A model generated the notes under the pieces. The model was not told where the DNA came from, made no database searches, and saw only the letters and a list, made by a program, of their open reading frames with translations. This document shows positions 34,601 through 42,988 of a DNA stretch of 64,000 nucleotides, in pieces. The first letter of the stretch is position 1. Each line of letters starts with the position of its first letter. Source of the stretch: Pseudofrankia inefficax (GTDB lineage Bacteria; Actinomycetota; Actinomycetes; Frankiales; Frankiaceae); NCBI RefSeq assembly GCF_000166135.1, contig NC_014666.1, positions 7,192,001-7,256,000 of the forward strand. The letters run 5' to 3'. The position numbers were made by a program, and so were the translations under genes.

Positions 34601-36037
34601 ATGACCGCGCAACCGGGTGCCCCCTCTCCCACCGCCGACCGGCCCGCCGACCTGCTGGTCGTCGGGGCCGAGCTGGTTGCCACCGTCGACGCGGAGCGCC
34701 GGGAGTTGCCCGGCGGCTGGGTGGCGATCACCGACGGGCTGGTGAGCGCCGTCGGTGCCGCCGGCGACCCGCCGCCGCGGGCCCAGCGCACGGTGCAGGC
34801 CGAGGGCTGTCTCGTGACCCCCGGACTGGTCAACACGCACCATCACATCTACCAGAACCTGACTCGAGCCTTTGCGCCGTCGCTGCACGGCACACTCTTT
34901 CAGTGGTTGTCCACGCTGTACCCACTGTGGTCGCGGCTGGACGAAGAAGCGGTCAACGTCTCGGCCTATGTCGGGCTTACCGAGCTGGCTCTCGGTGGCT
35001 GCACGACCTCGACCGATCACCTGTACGTCCACCCGAAGGGCGGCGGCGATCTGATCGGGGCGGAGATCGCCGCCGCGCGCGAGCTGGGCATGCGGTTCCA
35101 CCCGACACGCGGGTCGATGTCACTGTCGCAGAAGGATGGTGGCCTGCCGCCCGACTCGGTGGTGCAGGACCCGGACGAGATCCTTGCCGAGTCGGCCCGG
35201 CTCGTAGCCGCGCATCACGACCCGTCTCCGGGCGCGATGGTGCGGATCGCGCTCGCGCCCTGCTCGCCGTTCTCCGTCAGCCCGGAGCTCATGAAGGCGA
35301 CAGCCGAGCTGGCCGAGCAGCTGGACGTCCGGCTGCACACCCATCTGGCGGAGGATCCCGAGGAGGACGAGTACTGCCTCGCGGTCTACGGCCGGCGGCC
35401 CATCGACCACTTCGCCGAGGTTGGCTGGGGCGGGAGCCGGGCGTGGGTAGCGCACTGCGTCTGCCCGAACGAGGCGGAGGTCGCCCGGTTGGGCGCCTGG
35501 GGTACCGGAGTGGCCCACTGCCCCAGCAGCAACATGATCCTGGGCGGTGGGCTCGCGCCCATCCGGGAGTTCCGGGCCGCCGGGGTTCCGGTCGGCCTGG
35601 GCTGCGATGGGTCGTCGTCGGCCGACTCGGCCTCGCTGTGGATGGAAGCGCGCAACGCCATGTTGCTGGGCCGGCTGCGGCACGGGTCCGCGTCGATGTC
35701 GGCCCGGGACGCCTTGGAGATCGCGACACGCGGTGGCGCGGGCTGTCTGGGCCGGGTCGGCGAGATCGGGGAGCTTTCCGTCGGTTCGGTCGGCGACCTG
35801 GTCGTCTGGCCGTTGACCGGAGTGGCCTTCGCCGGTGCGCTGTCCGACCCGATCGAGGCGTGGCTGCGCTGCGGCCCGGTCGCCGCGCGGCATACGGTCG
35901 TCGCCGGGAGGCTCGTCGTCGAGAACGGGCTTCCAACGCATCCCGCGCTCGACGAGATGCTGGCCCGGCACCGCTCCATCGCTGGCGGGATCCAGGCGGC
36001 CGTCGAGGACGCCGGCCCGCTCCCGGCCCGTGCATGA
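34601..36037 (+). CDS. 8-oxoguanine deaminase-type amidohydrolase
   Basis: The 478-residue amidohydrolase has metal and active-site motifs THHHIYQNLTRA, HTHLAED, HCVCPNEAEV and GCDGSSSAD. The HHHxYQ wording is typical of 8-oxoguanine deaminase and the related hydroxydechloroatrazine hydrolases. The predicted reaction is deamination of 8-oxoguanine (giving urate) or guanine-like purines. Adenosine deaminase follows 76 bp later, and a purine-degradation locus lies 7 kb away, which favours a purine substrate. The ATG immediately after the divergent SpoU start was preferred over an upstream TTG/ATG-like frame. Confidence 0.85.
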   Translation: MTAQPGAPSPTADRPADLLVVGAELVATVDAERRELPGGWVAITDGLVSAVGAAGDPPPRAQRTVQAEGCLVTPGLVNTHHHIYQNLTRAFAPSLHGTLFQWLSTLYPLWSRLDEEAVNVSAYVGLTELALGGCTTSTDHLYVHPKGGGDLIGAEIAAARELGMRFHPTRGSMSLSQKDGGLPPDSVVQDPDEILAESARLVAAHHDPSPGAMVRIALAPCSPFSVSPELMKATAELAEQLDVRLHTHLAEDPEEDEYCLAVYGRRPIDHFAEVGWGGSRAWVAHCVCPNEAEVARLGAWGTGVAHCPSSNMILGGGLAPIREFRAAGVPVGLGCDGSSSADSASLWMEARNAMLLGRLRHGSASMSARDALEIATRGGAGCLGRVGEIGELSVGSVGDLVVWPLTGVAFAGALSDPIEAWLRCGPVAARHTVVAGRLVVENGLPTHPALDEMLARHRSIAGGIQAAVEDAGPLPARA

Positions 36038-36093
36038 CCGGCCGGTTCCCGATGCGTGACTGGCCCGGTCCCGGCCCGTGCGTGACCGGCCGG
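36021..36093. repeat. Short degenerate tandem repeat between deaminase genes
   Basis: Three roughly 24-bp units share the core CCCG-TGCRTGACYGGCC. The first and third are 25-bp copies with a single mismatch, 48 bp apart. The first unit spans the stop codon of the amidohydrolase gene. This is probably a local duplication by slippage. Confidence 0.6.
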
Positions 36094-36113
36094 GACAGGC
36101 GAGGATGACGGGC

Positions 36114-37184
36114 ATGGGCACCAGCACGACCGAGCCGCTGACGCTGGCCACCGCACTCGACCTGTTGCCGAAGGTGGAGCTGCACTGCCACGTCGAGGGC
36201 ACGATGCGGCCGGGAACGGTCCTCGAACTGGCCCGACGGCACGGGTTGACGCTGCCGACGGAGAACCTGGACGAGCTGTACTCCTACGGCTCGTTGAACG
36301 AGTTCCTGGCCATCTTCTGGCTGGTGCAGTCGACGCTGGGCGGACGTGACGACTGGGCCCGGCTCGGCTACGAAAGCGTGGTCGACGCCGCCGGGCACGG
36401 CCGGGTCTACGCGGAGATGTTCTTCACCCCGGCGCGGCACCTCGAGGCCGGTCAGCGGCTGGCCGACATCGTCGCCGGGCTCGCCGCCGGGATCGCCGCG
36501 GCTGAGGCGGAGACCGGCTCGAAGGCGATGCTCATCGCGGACATCGACCGGGCGTTCGGTCCTGGGCCGGGCCTTCAGCTGGTGACCGAGTTGGGCGAGC
36601 TACGTCGTTCGGGCGCTCCAGGCATCGAGCGCGTACTCGGCGTCGGGATGGACTCCACCGAGCTGGGCGTCGACCCGAAGTCGTTCGCCGAGGCGTATCG
36701 GACCGCCGCCGGCTTCGGCTTCCGGTTGACCGGGCATCAGGGCGAGAACTCGCCTCCGTCGGCCATCGCCGAGGTGGTCGACGTCCTCGGCGCCGAACGC
36801 ATCGACCACGGTCTCTCCCTGGTCGACGACCCGGCGCTGGTCCGCAGGTTCGCCACCGAGCGGATCCCGCTCACTGTCTGTCCGAACTCCAACATTCGCA
36901 TCGCCAACGCGTTCCCGACGCTGGCCGCCCATCCGTACCCGAAGATGCGCGAGGCCGGCCTGCTGGCGACGCTCAACACGGACGACCCGGCCATGACCGA
37001 CCTGGACCTCGGCTACGAGTACTTCTCGGTCGCCGAGGCCTTCGGCTACCGGTTCGACGACATGGTCGGCATCGCGCTGGACGGCGTCGAGGCAACCTGG
37101 CTCGACGAGACCGGCAAGCGCGACCTGCGCGACCGCGTCGTCGCGGAGGCCTCGACCCTGTCCGCGCGCCTGGAGAAGGCCTGA
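36114..37184 (+). CDS. add: Adenosine deaminase
   Basis: The 356-residue protein has the zinc motif HCHVEG, HQGE for the catalytic Glu (usually HAGE), RIDHG, and LNTDDP (usually STDDP). It converts adenosine to inosine. The start is chosen because GAGG lies 9 nt upstream; an ATG 9 bp earlier abuts that site. The HQGE and LNTDDP variants are seen in actinobacterial members and in 6-aminodeoxyfutalosine deaminases, so that alternative role should be kept open. It follows the oxoguanine-deaminase-type gene in the same direction. Confidence 0.85.
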   Translation: MGTSTTEPLTLATALDLLPKVELHCHVEGTMRPGTVLELARRHGLTLPTENLDELYSYGSLNEFLAIFWLVQSTLGGRDDWARLGYESVVDAAGHGRVYAEMFFTPARHLEAGQRLADIVAGLAAGIAAAEAETGSKAMLIADIDRAFGPGPGLQLVTELGELRRSGAPGIERVLGVGMDSTELGVDPKSFAEAYRTAAGFGFRLTGHQGENSPPSAIAEVVDVLGAERIDHGLSLVDDPALVRRFATERIPLTVCPNSNIRIANAFPTLAAHPYPKMREAGLLATLNTDDPAMTDLDLGYEYFSVAEAFGYRFDDMVGIALDGVEATWLDETGKRDLRDRVVAEASTLSARLEKA

Positions 37185-37185
37185 C

Positions 37186-37509
37186 CTAGATCTGTGGCGC
37201 CAGACCCGGCCGCGCTGACGTCGTGATCTGCGCCGGGGGAACCGGCGACCCCGCCGACGCATGCCTGGGAGCCCCGCCAAGCAGCACGACGATCACGATG
37301 ATCGTCGTGAGAAGGGCGCAGGCAAGCGCCAGGACCGGTCGTACCAGTGGCGCGATGACCTCCCACGCCGCGCGCAGGAGACGGATCAGCACCATCGCGG
37401 CGATCAGCGCCATCACCAGCGCGAATGCCGTGGCCCCATCGCCTCCGGACCGGCCCATCGACTCGACCGGAGCGGCTGTGAAGAACGACTCTGCCAGGTT
37501 CACGTCCAT
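37186..37509 (-). CDS. Small two-TM protein of the mirror cassette (copy 1)
   Basis: The 107-residue protein has a first TM segment AFALVMALIAAMVLIRLL, then a short loop RAAWEVIAPLVRP, then a second TM segment LALACALLTTIIVIVVLL, and a Pro/Ser/Ala tail. The same pattern, including the GG-rich start, Arg-x2-Trp loop and RP before the second helix, is present in the 114-residue protein at 42442. Both are divergent from a 352-residue XRE regulator at nearly identical distance. The function is unknown. It converges on adenosine deaminase with 1 bp between stops. Confidence 0.75.
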   Translation of the reverse strand: MDVNLAESFFTAAPVESMGRSGGDGATAFALVMALIAAMVLIRLLRAAWEVIAPLVRPVLALACALLTTIIVIVVLLGGAPRHASAGSPVPPAQITTSARPGLAPQI

Positions 37510-37897
37510 GCTTTCCGTGCTCCACCCATCTTCTATGACACGCCGCCGGGCGGCCGCGTCGTCAGTGCGGTTCCATCTCGCCTCCGGCCTTGGCACCCGA
37601 GGCCCAGCTGCCCCATTCATCGGTCGCTTCCAGGAAAGTCCCCAGGCGGTTGTTCCAGACACCCGAAACGAAAGGGAAGCCGAACAGGGTGGTGCACGAA
37701 GGTCCAGGTGTTCCGTATCTGACACACGGTCGCCGGGAGTGGGGCGAACCGTTGTCCAACCCGGTTCAGCCGGTCCACGACGGGCTGTCGGCGTCAACGT
37801 CTAAGTCGGCCACCCGACTGGTGGGGCCTAATACAGGCCAAACGGTCCACGTTGGGCTACCATGGACTCCACTGGGATCGCCCGGGAGGGGGTCGGC
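37510..37897. promoter_or_regulatory. Divergent control region of mirror cassette 1
   Basis: The 388-bp gap between the two-TM gene and its regulator matches the 387-bp gap of cassette 2. It contains a direct repeat CGGTCCACGnnGGGCT (37771 and 37843) and an inverted pair GAACCG/CGGTTC (37746-37767, 10-bp spacer), both possible operator sites. An upstream in-frame ATG at 37862 precedes the chosen regulator start. Site assignments are by eye only. Confidence 0.4.
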
Positions 37898-38956
37898 GTG
37901 TCTCCAGCTCAAAGACGGACGCCACTCGCCCGACGTCTTCGAGAGCTGCGAACCACTCATTTGCCTCGGCAGCTGACTCAGGCGACGCTCGCCAGGCTCC
38001 TCCTCGTCGCGGAGACGACCGTGTCGAGCTACGAGACCGGGCAGGCCTCGCCCGGCGACGACAAGCTCCGCACCTATGCCAGTTTCTTCGCGACGCCCCG
38101 TTCCATCGCCAATGGCCAGGTACGCGTTCTGGCCGAGGAGGAGCTCTCCGCCGACGAGCGCCATGGGCGCGACGTGCTCCTTCTGGAGCTGAGGCGGTTA
38201 CGCGACCATGGAGCGCCGGCACACGCGCGCGCCCGCCGACGGACCTGGCACTTCCCCGACGACACTCCTATACGACTGGTGTGCGGCAAGATCCCCTCGG
38301 AAGACGTCTCGCGGCTGGCCGATCCACGCCACCCCAACTTCACCCGGCTCCTGGGCTATGCCGACCTCGACCCCATGGTCGAGCTCTTCGGCCACATCCG
38401 CGCCGAGAACCCCACCACCGACGTCCGCTTCATGCAGCCTGACGACATGTCCGACGACGACTTCTCCCATCACGTGGTCGCCGTGGGCGGACTCGAGTGG
38501 AACGATATGACCGAGTCCTTTCTGAGCGAGCTCGAGGATCTACCCGTCAAGCAGATCGGGCACCGGGACTTCCCTGACGGTGAAATATTCGTCGTAAAGC
38601 CATCCGACGGCAGCGAACGCGTGGAATACACACCCCATTACCGGGCCCAGCTTAACAAGGGAGCAACGTCCCGGTATGTCGAGGACGTCGGGTATTTTGC
38701 CCGGGTGCCGAACCCGTACAACATGACCGCCACGCTCACCATCTGCAACGGAGTTCATTCGCGCGGCGTCCTGGGTGCGGTACGCATGTTCACTCACGCA
38801 GTTCTTCGCGAACGGAACGAGGAGTATCTCGCCAGCCGTTTCGGCGACGCACCGCGGTATGGCATGCTGTTCCGGGTCCCGATCAACAACGGGAAGACCG
38901 TGACTCCCGACCTCAGCAACCCAAAGATCAGACTCTTCGAGTGGCCAGAGGAATGA
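37898..38956 (+). CDS. XRE-type regulator with conserved C-terminal domain (mirror cassette 1)
   Basis: The 352-residue protein has an N-terminal Cro/C1-like helix-turn-helix (LTQATLARLLLVAETTVSSYE), an acidic middle (AEEELSADERHGRD), and a C-terminal domain of about 220 residues. That domain begins RRTWHFPDDTPIRLVCGKIP and ends with PNPYN…LTICNGVHSRGVLGAVR and GKTVTPDLSNPKIRLFEWPE. The gene at 40996 encodes a paralogue of exactly the same length with these motifs conserved. The GTG start has a GGGAGGGGG site and aligns with the paralogue start; an ATG 36 bp earlier lacks one. The C-terminal domain looks like a nucleotide- or ligand-binding sensor, but I do not recognise its family. A GNAT gene follows. 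Confidence 0.82.
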   Translation: MSPAQRRTPLARRLRELRTTHLPRQLTQATLARLLLVAETTVSSYETGQASPGDDKLRTYASFFATPRSIANGQVRVLAEEELSADERHGRDVLLLELRRLRDHGAPAHARARRRTWHFPDDTPIRLVCGKIPSEDVSRLADPRHPNFTRLLGYADLDPMVELFGHIRAENPTTDVRFMQPDDMSDDDFSHHVVAVGGLEWNDMTESFLSELEDLPVKQIGHRDFPDGEIFVVKPSDGSERVEYTPHYRAQLNKGATSRYVEDVGYFARVPNPYNMTATLTICNGVHSRGVLGAVRMFTHAVLRERNEEYLASRFGDAPRYGMLFRVPINNGKTVTPDLSNPKIRLFEWPEE

Positions 38957-39090
38957 GCGGGGCCGGACTACTCCGCCCAGTCAGCTGACGCCCCCACGAA
39001 GCGCCGGCCACCGTGACGAGGCTTACCCAGTCGGATACACCGAGGGGTGGCGGCCCACGGCGGCCCCCGGTTCGCGCCGGTCTGTAACGG

Positions 39091-39651
39091 ATGAACCGGA
39101 CAAGCGAATCTGCCACCGTGGTAGTGGTGACCCACAGCTTCGAGATCCGCACGCTCGAACACGGGGAGTGGGCCTTGCTCCGTCAGCTCCGGCTGCGGGC
39201 ACTGCGAGAGGCTCCCGAAGCCTTCGGCCCGAGCGTCAGACGCGAACGTCTACGCACCGCTTCCTATTGGCACGAACAGATGAACCTCTGCCGCTGGTTC
39301 GTCGCCGAAGCCGGCCGCGGCCAGATCGGGTTCGCCGCGGGATCGGCGCCCTTGGCCGATCACGTCGACGAACGCCACCTCCTCAGCCTCTGGGTCTCAC
39401 CAGACTGGCGACGACGCGGGGTGGCCCGCCAGCTCATCGAGGCGGTCGCCAGCTGGGCCGCCGCAGACTCGGCCCGGTCGCTGTCACTCTGGGTCTTCGA
39501 GCAGAACAAGGCGGCCATCAACGTCTATGAACGACTCGGCTTCACCGGGACCGGGCACAGCAAGCCCTTCGACAGCCGCCAGGAGATGCGCATGATCATG
39601 AGCGTCCTTGGCCGGCGGCCAGAAACCGGAACCCACCCAGCCGAGTTCTGA
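39091..39651 (+). CDS. GNAT family N-acetyltransferase
   Basis: The 186-residue single GNAT domain has acetyl-CoA motif A at LLSLWVSPDWRRRGVARQLIEAV and motif B at LWVFEQNKAAINVYERLGF. It transfers an acetyl group to an amine on an unknown small molecule or protein. The start is uncertain: the ATG has no obvious ribosome-binding site, and GTG codons 33-36 bp later are possible. It lies 134 bp after regulator 1 in the same direction and faces the glycosyltransferase of cassette 2. Confidence 0.85.
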   Translation: MNRTSESATVVVVTHSFEIRTLEHGEWALLRQLRLRALREAPEAFGPSVRRERLRTASYWHEQMNLCRWFVAEAGRGQIGFAAGSAPLADHVDERHLLSLWVSPDWRRRGVARQLIEAVASWAAADSARSLSLWVFEQNKAAINVYERLGFTGTGHSKPFDSRQEMRMIMSVLGRRPETGTHPAEF

Positions 39652-39744
39652 CCGCCATCGGGCGACGGCACCGCGGGCGCGGCCGGGCCGTCGCCCGAAG
39701 GCCGACCACCGACGCCGCCGAAGGCTGGAGGACGAGTCAGGGCG

Positions 39745-40992
39745 TCAGCCGCAAACCAACGCGTCCAGTTCGGCCACCGGCGCGGGCTCGGCCGCGGGCT
39801 CGGCCGCGGGCACAGGCTCGGCCAACGAGCAGTCGTTCTGCTCGCCGATGGAGATCGCCCGGCCGGAAAGGTCCAGCTGCGCGAGTCCGTCAGCCAGCGT
39901 CTGGCACTGGGCGAATCGCGTGCGTAGCTCGCGCCAGTCGGCCAGGTCGTCCCGCCACCGTCGCAGATAGTCCTCCAGCTGCGCGGCCTGGATGTTCGCC
40001 CGGCTGCGTTCCGCGGCGGCCAGCGCGGCCAGCGCCCGCGTCGTCACCGGTCCCGGCAGTTTTTGCGTCTCCAGCGTTTCCGCGGCAGCGGCGATGAAGA
40101 CACGGCGGCTCTGCAGGAACTCCCGCCAGTAGCCGACATTCGCGTCCGCATCGGTGAGGTCGAGGTGCCGCAGCGTCCACAGTCCCTCGGCGAGGATGTC
40201 ACCGAACTCCTCGGCCGCGGCGCGCTGCGGGTCCGCGAACGGCTCGTATTCGAGCTGACGGACCGTCCCGGTCGCTCCTAGTCGGCCCCGCGCCAGGGGA
40301 TCGTGGAAGAAAAGCCAGTCCTCGTTGTAGACGCGCGGAAAGAATCCCAGCGTCTTTGTCGGGTCGAGCACGGCCGCTGAACCGCTGACGAATACACCCT
40401 GGCTGCCACCCGCCAGCCGGTTGGCATGACAGACCACGGAGTTGTCCGGAAAGCTCCTCGCGACCATGCCGACGATGTCGAAATGCGCGAGCCCGGCGGT
40501 CGCGCGCAGGACGAGCTCCGGCCGCACGTCGCGGATGTCGTCGTCCAGGAACAACAACGACCTCCAGCCGGCGGCGGCGCCGAGCAGGAGACCGAGATTC
40601 CGTTTCAGGCTCAGGTCGCCCAGATGCCGGGGCACGGCCGCTGCCACCGCCGAGGTCCGGAAGTCGTCCAGCCAGCCGCCCCGGTAGGTGCTCAGGTCCA
40701 GGACGGTCGCCCGGAGGTCCGGCACCTCTCGCGCGACCCCGGCGACCTTCCTCACCTCGGCGTTCCCGCTGCACATCGCCACAAGACGGGCGCCGACGGC
40801 GGTAGCCAGTTCCATCGAGGCGACGAGGCTGTAAGCCGGACGGGAGGCCGGTACGACGATCGCGTCCAGCCGCGCGGCTCTGCCCGGGCCGCACCACTGC
40901 AGCAGATCGCGGTGGGAGGTCCGATGGTCGATGGACGAGTTCCCACTACCGGGTCTGTCGCCGATCTCCTCCGGCCCTTCGACCTCAGCCAC
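39745..40992 (-). CDS. GT-A fold glycosyltransferase-like protein
   Basis: The 415-residue cytoplasmic protein has a GT2-like N-terminal half: VVPASRPAYSLVASMELA, then RNLGLLLGAAAGWRSLLFLDDDI, where DDD is the expected metal-binding DxD. NEDWLFF follows about 95 residues later. The C-terminal 130 residues are helical and end in a low-complexity PAAEPAAEPAPVAE tail. It probably transfers a sugar, substrate unknown. It starts with GTG 3 bp after the stop of regulator 2, so the two are co-transcribed. Confidence 0.75.
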   Translation of the reverse strand: MAEVEGPEEIGDRPGSGNSSIDHRTSHRDLLQWCGPGRAARLDAIVVPASRPAYSLVASMELATAVGARLVAMCSGNAEVRKVAGVAREVPDLRATVLDLSTYRGGWLDDFRTSAVAAAVPRHLGDLSLKRNLGLLLGAAAGWRSLLFLDDDIRDVRPELVLRATAGLAHFDIVGMVARSFPDNSVVCHANRLAGGSQGVFVSGSAAVLDPTKTLGFFPRVYNEDWLFFHDPLARGRLGATGTVRQLEYEPFADPQRAAAEEFGDILAEGLWTLRHLDLTDADANVGYWREFLQSRRVFIAAAAETLETQKLPGPVTTRALAALAAAERSRANIQAAQLEDYLRRWRDDLADWRELRTRFAQCQTLADGLAQLDLSGRAISIGEQNDCSLAEPVPAAEPAAEPAPVAELDALVCG

Positions 40993-40995
40993 GGA

Positions 40996-42054
40996 TCAGG
41001 TCCCTTCCGGCCATTCGAAGATGACCGAATATGTGTTAACGAGATCCGGGGTGACGGTCTTCCCTCTGTGCACCGGGACACGCATCAACACGCCGAATTC
41101 GGGAACATCGCCAAATTTATCTAGGATGTGCTGCTCATTCCGATCCCGGAAATTAGCGTCGGTAAGGCAGCGCACAGCACCCAACACCCCACGGGAATAC
41201 ACGCCATTGCAGATGGTCAGGGTACGCGCCTGGTTATACGGATTAGGCGTCCTGACCAGCAGCCCGACATCCTCTACGAGAAGCGAGTCAGTGGTCTTGG
41301 GGTAATGGCGGGTGGCTTTGTCGCCGCGCCGCGTCTCGAAGACCTCACCGTCGGGGTACGCCGGGTCCTCGACCTGCACCACAGGGAACGAAGTCTGCCT
41401 GTTGTACCACTCTGTCGACTGGTTCCAGCCGAGGCCCCCGAGTAGCACGAGGTGGGCGGACAGGTCGTCCGAGGTGATGTTGGCCGAGGTTAAGAACCGC
41501 ACGTCGAGAGCAGGATTCTCCGCCCGGATATGGCCGAACAACTCCACCAACGCGTCCACGTCCGCGTACGTGAAAAGCTCCGTGTAGTTGACGCTGTCGG
41601 CGAGGCCCATCCGTGGTCGCGCGGCCGGCGGGATCTGCCCGCAGATGATCCGGACGGGCGCGCCGTCATTGAAGTGCCAGGTACGGCGTTGCGAGGCGCC
41701 CGGCAGGGACGCCAGACCTGGAACTGACGCGGGTTCCGGCGCCGGAACCGCCGCGTCCGCGAGAAGCGCCTTCAGCTCGGCGAGCAGGTCGTCCCGCTCG
41801 GTCCGTTCCTCGTCGGTCAGTTCCTCTTCGTCGGCGAGCCGCGGTTGGGCCTCTGTGTCCGCCCGCGGCGCGGCATGCAACCGGGCATACGCCGCGAGCC
41901 TGCCGACCGGGACTCTGGCGACGTTCTCGTCGGAGGAGACGGTCGCCACCGAGACGCCGAGCGCCTTGGCCACCATCGACTGCGACAGCCGCGGTTCGCC
42001 AGACTCGCGTAGCTGCCGAAGCCGGCCGGCTAGCTGCGCGTTTGGGTGGGACAT
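40996..42054 (-). CDS. XRE-type regulator with conserved C-terminal domain (mirror cassette 2)
   Basis: The 352-residue paralogue of the regulator at 37898 has a weaker helix-turn-helix (LSQSMVAKALGVSVATVSSDE) and an acidic LADEEELTDEERTERDD segment. The same C-terminal domain follows: RRTWHFNDGAPVRIICGQIP, YADVDALVELFGHIRAENP, PNPYNQARTLTICNGVYSRGVLGAVR, GKTVTPDLVN…FEWPE. The ATG start is preceded by GGAGGAGGTGG and aligns with the paralogue; a GTG 21 bp upstream is the alternative. It heads an operon with the glycosyltransferase and is divergent from the two-TM gene at 42442. Base composition at its 3' end is AT-richer than neighbours. Confidence 0.82.
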   Translation of the reverse strand: MSHPNAQLAGRLRQLRESGEPRLSQSMVAKALGVSVATVSSDENVARVPVGRLAAYARLHAAPRADTEAQPRLADEEELTDEERTERDDLLAELKALLADAAVPAPEPASVPGLASLPGASQRRTWHFNDGAPVRIICGQIPPAARPRMGLADSVNYTELFTYADVDALVELFGHIRAENPALDVRFLTSANITSDDLSAHLVLLGGLGWNQSTEWYNRQTSFPVVQVEDPAYPDGEVFETRRGDKATRHYPKTTDSLLVEDVGLLVRTPNPYNQARTLTICNGVYSRGVLGAVRCLTDANFRDRNEQHILDKFGDVPEFGVLMRVPVHRGKTVTPDLVNTYSVIFEWPEGT

Positions 42055-42441
42055 CAGGGGTTCCACCTCCTCCACCTGTATTCACTGAACTTCAGCGCCA
42101 GCTTGAATCTGTGAACCAGCGCAGCCTAGCAGTCGAACCCCCAGACAACCATACGGGACAGTGCGTGCCGCGACGGTTTAGGCATTGGTTTGTTGGGGAG
42201 TTGGCCTTAGAGTGATTTGTACCCCCACTCGACTCTAGGAGTCATAGGGTGGGACTTCAAGATTACAGCTTGATACAGCTGAAGTCGAGAGAATCACCTG
42301 GAGGTGGAGTCCAGCTAGGCCAGAACGCAGAACACCCCTGGCACACCGTTGCCGCGATGTACCAGGGGCGTCTTTCAAACCGGGCGCCTGTCCGTCCCCG
42401 TAGCGCAAGAGCAAACAAACGCACTTGAACGGAGGTAACCC
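42055..42441. promoter_or_regulatory. Divergent control region of mirror cassette 2
   Basis: This 387-bp region is notably less GC-rich than its surroundings. It holds an inverted pair TTCACTGAA…TCTGTGAA (42081-42115), a tandem TACAGCTTGA/TACAGCTGAA motif near 42266, and a small CCCCTGG/CCAGGGG hairpin near 42336-42362. These are candidate operator or leader structures for the divergent regulator and two-TM genes. None is matched to a known protein. Confidence 0.4.
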
Positions 42442-42786
42442 ATGTCCAGAGTAGCGCCGCCGGTACTGCCGGTAAATGGCCTGCTAGCGCAGGCCGGCAC
42501 CGGTAGCGGTGGCGGTGGCGGCCTCGTCCTGGCCGTCATCGTGACCATCGGAATCTTCGCCCTGATGACCTTGCTCGCCCGGCACATCCGGTCGATGTGG
42601 CAGCTCGCCCAGACGTTCCTGCGGCCGATGATGTCAGCCATCAAGACGCTGATACTGGTCGGTCTCATCTGTGTCGTCGTCTTGATCGAAATGGCGCGGT
42701 CGGCCACCGGCCACGCGGCGATCGGCCCACCGGCCCCAGAGGCAGCCGGAGTACGGCCCGCGCCCGTCCTTCGCAGCCTCACTTGA
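42442..42786 (+). CDS. Small two-TM protein of the mirror cassette (copy 2)
   Basis: The 114-residue protein starts behind GGAGGTAACCC. A Gly-rich stretch leads into a first TM helix (LVLAVIVTIGIFALMTLLA). A loop RHIRSMWQLAQTFLRP follows, then a second TM helix (TLILVGLICVVVLIEMA) and an Ala/Pro tail. The layout matches the 107-residue protein at 37186. It is divergent from the cassette 2 regulator and followed by a perfect 17-bp hairpin, so it is a single-gene transcript. The function is unknown. Confidence 0.78.
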   Translation: MSRVAPPVLPVNGLLAQAGTGSGGGGGLVLAVIVTIGIFALMTLLARHIRSMWQLAQTFLRPMMSAIKTLILVGLICVVVLIEMARSATGHAAIGPPAPEAAGVRPAPVLRSLT

Positions 42787-42815
42787 ACACGGAGTCCGAA
42801 CAGCACCTGAACTCC

Positions 42816-42855
42816 CGACGACGGTCGCCCTCAGCGCCGAGGGCGACCGTCGTCG
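42816..42855 (+). terminator. Perfect 17-bp hairpin after the two-TM gene
   Basis: The arms CGACGACGGTCGCCCTC and its complement pair fully around an AGCGCC loop, about 30 bp after the stop codon. This is a strong intrinsic-type terminator without a U-tract. Confidence 0.85.
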
Positions 42856-42988
42856 TATCCGTGTGCAAACCAAGACAGCGGAAGTACCGGCGGACTGGGG
42901 GTGTTGGAGCCGACCAGCGGGCCGAACAGCGCTGGACTGGTCGGAAGACCGCGATGCGCGAGCCGAGTCGGAAGGCGACAGGGTGCCG

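Noticed and set aside
36114-37184. Assigning this gene as 6-aminodeoxyfutalosine deaminase (menaquinone pathway)
   Set aside because: No menaquinone genes are nearby, and a purine deaminase gene is directly upstream, so adenosine deaminase is the simpler call. The alternative is noted, not excluded.
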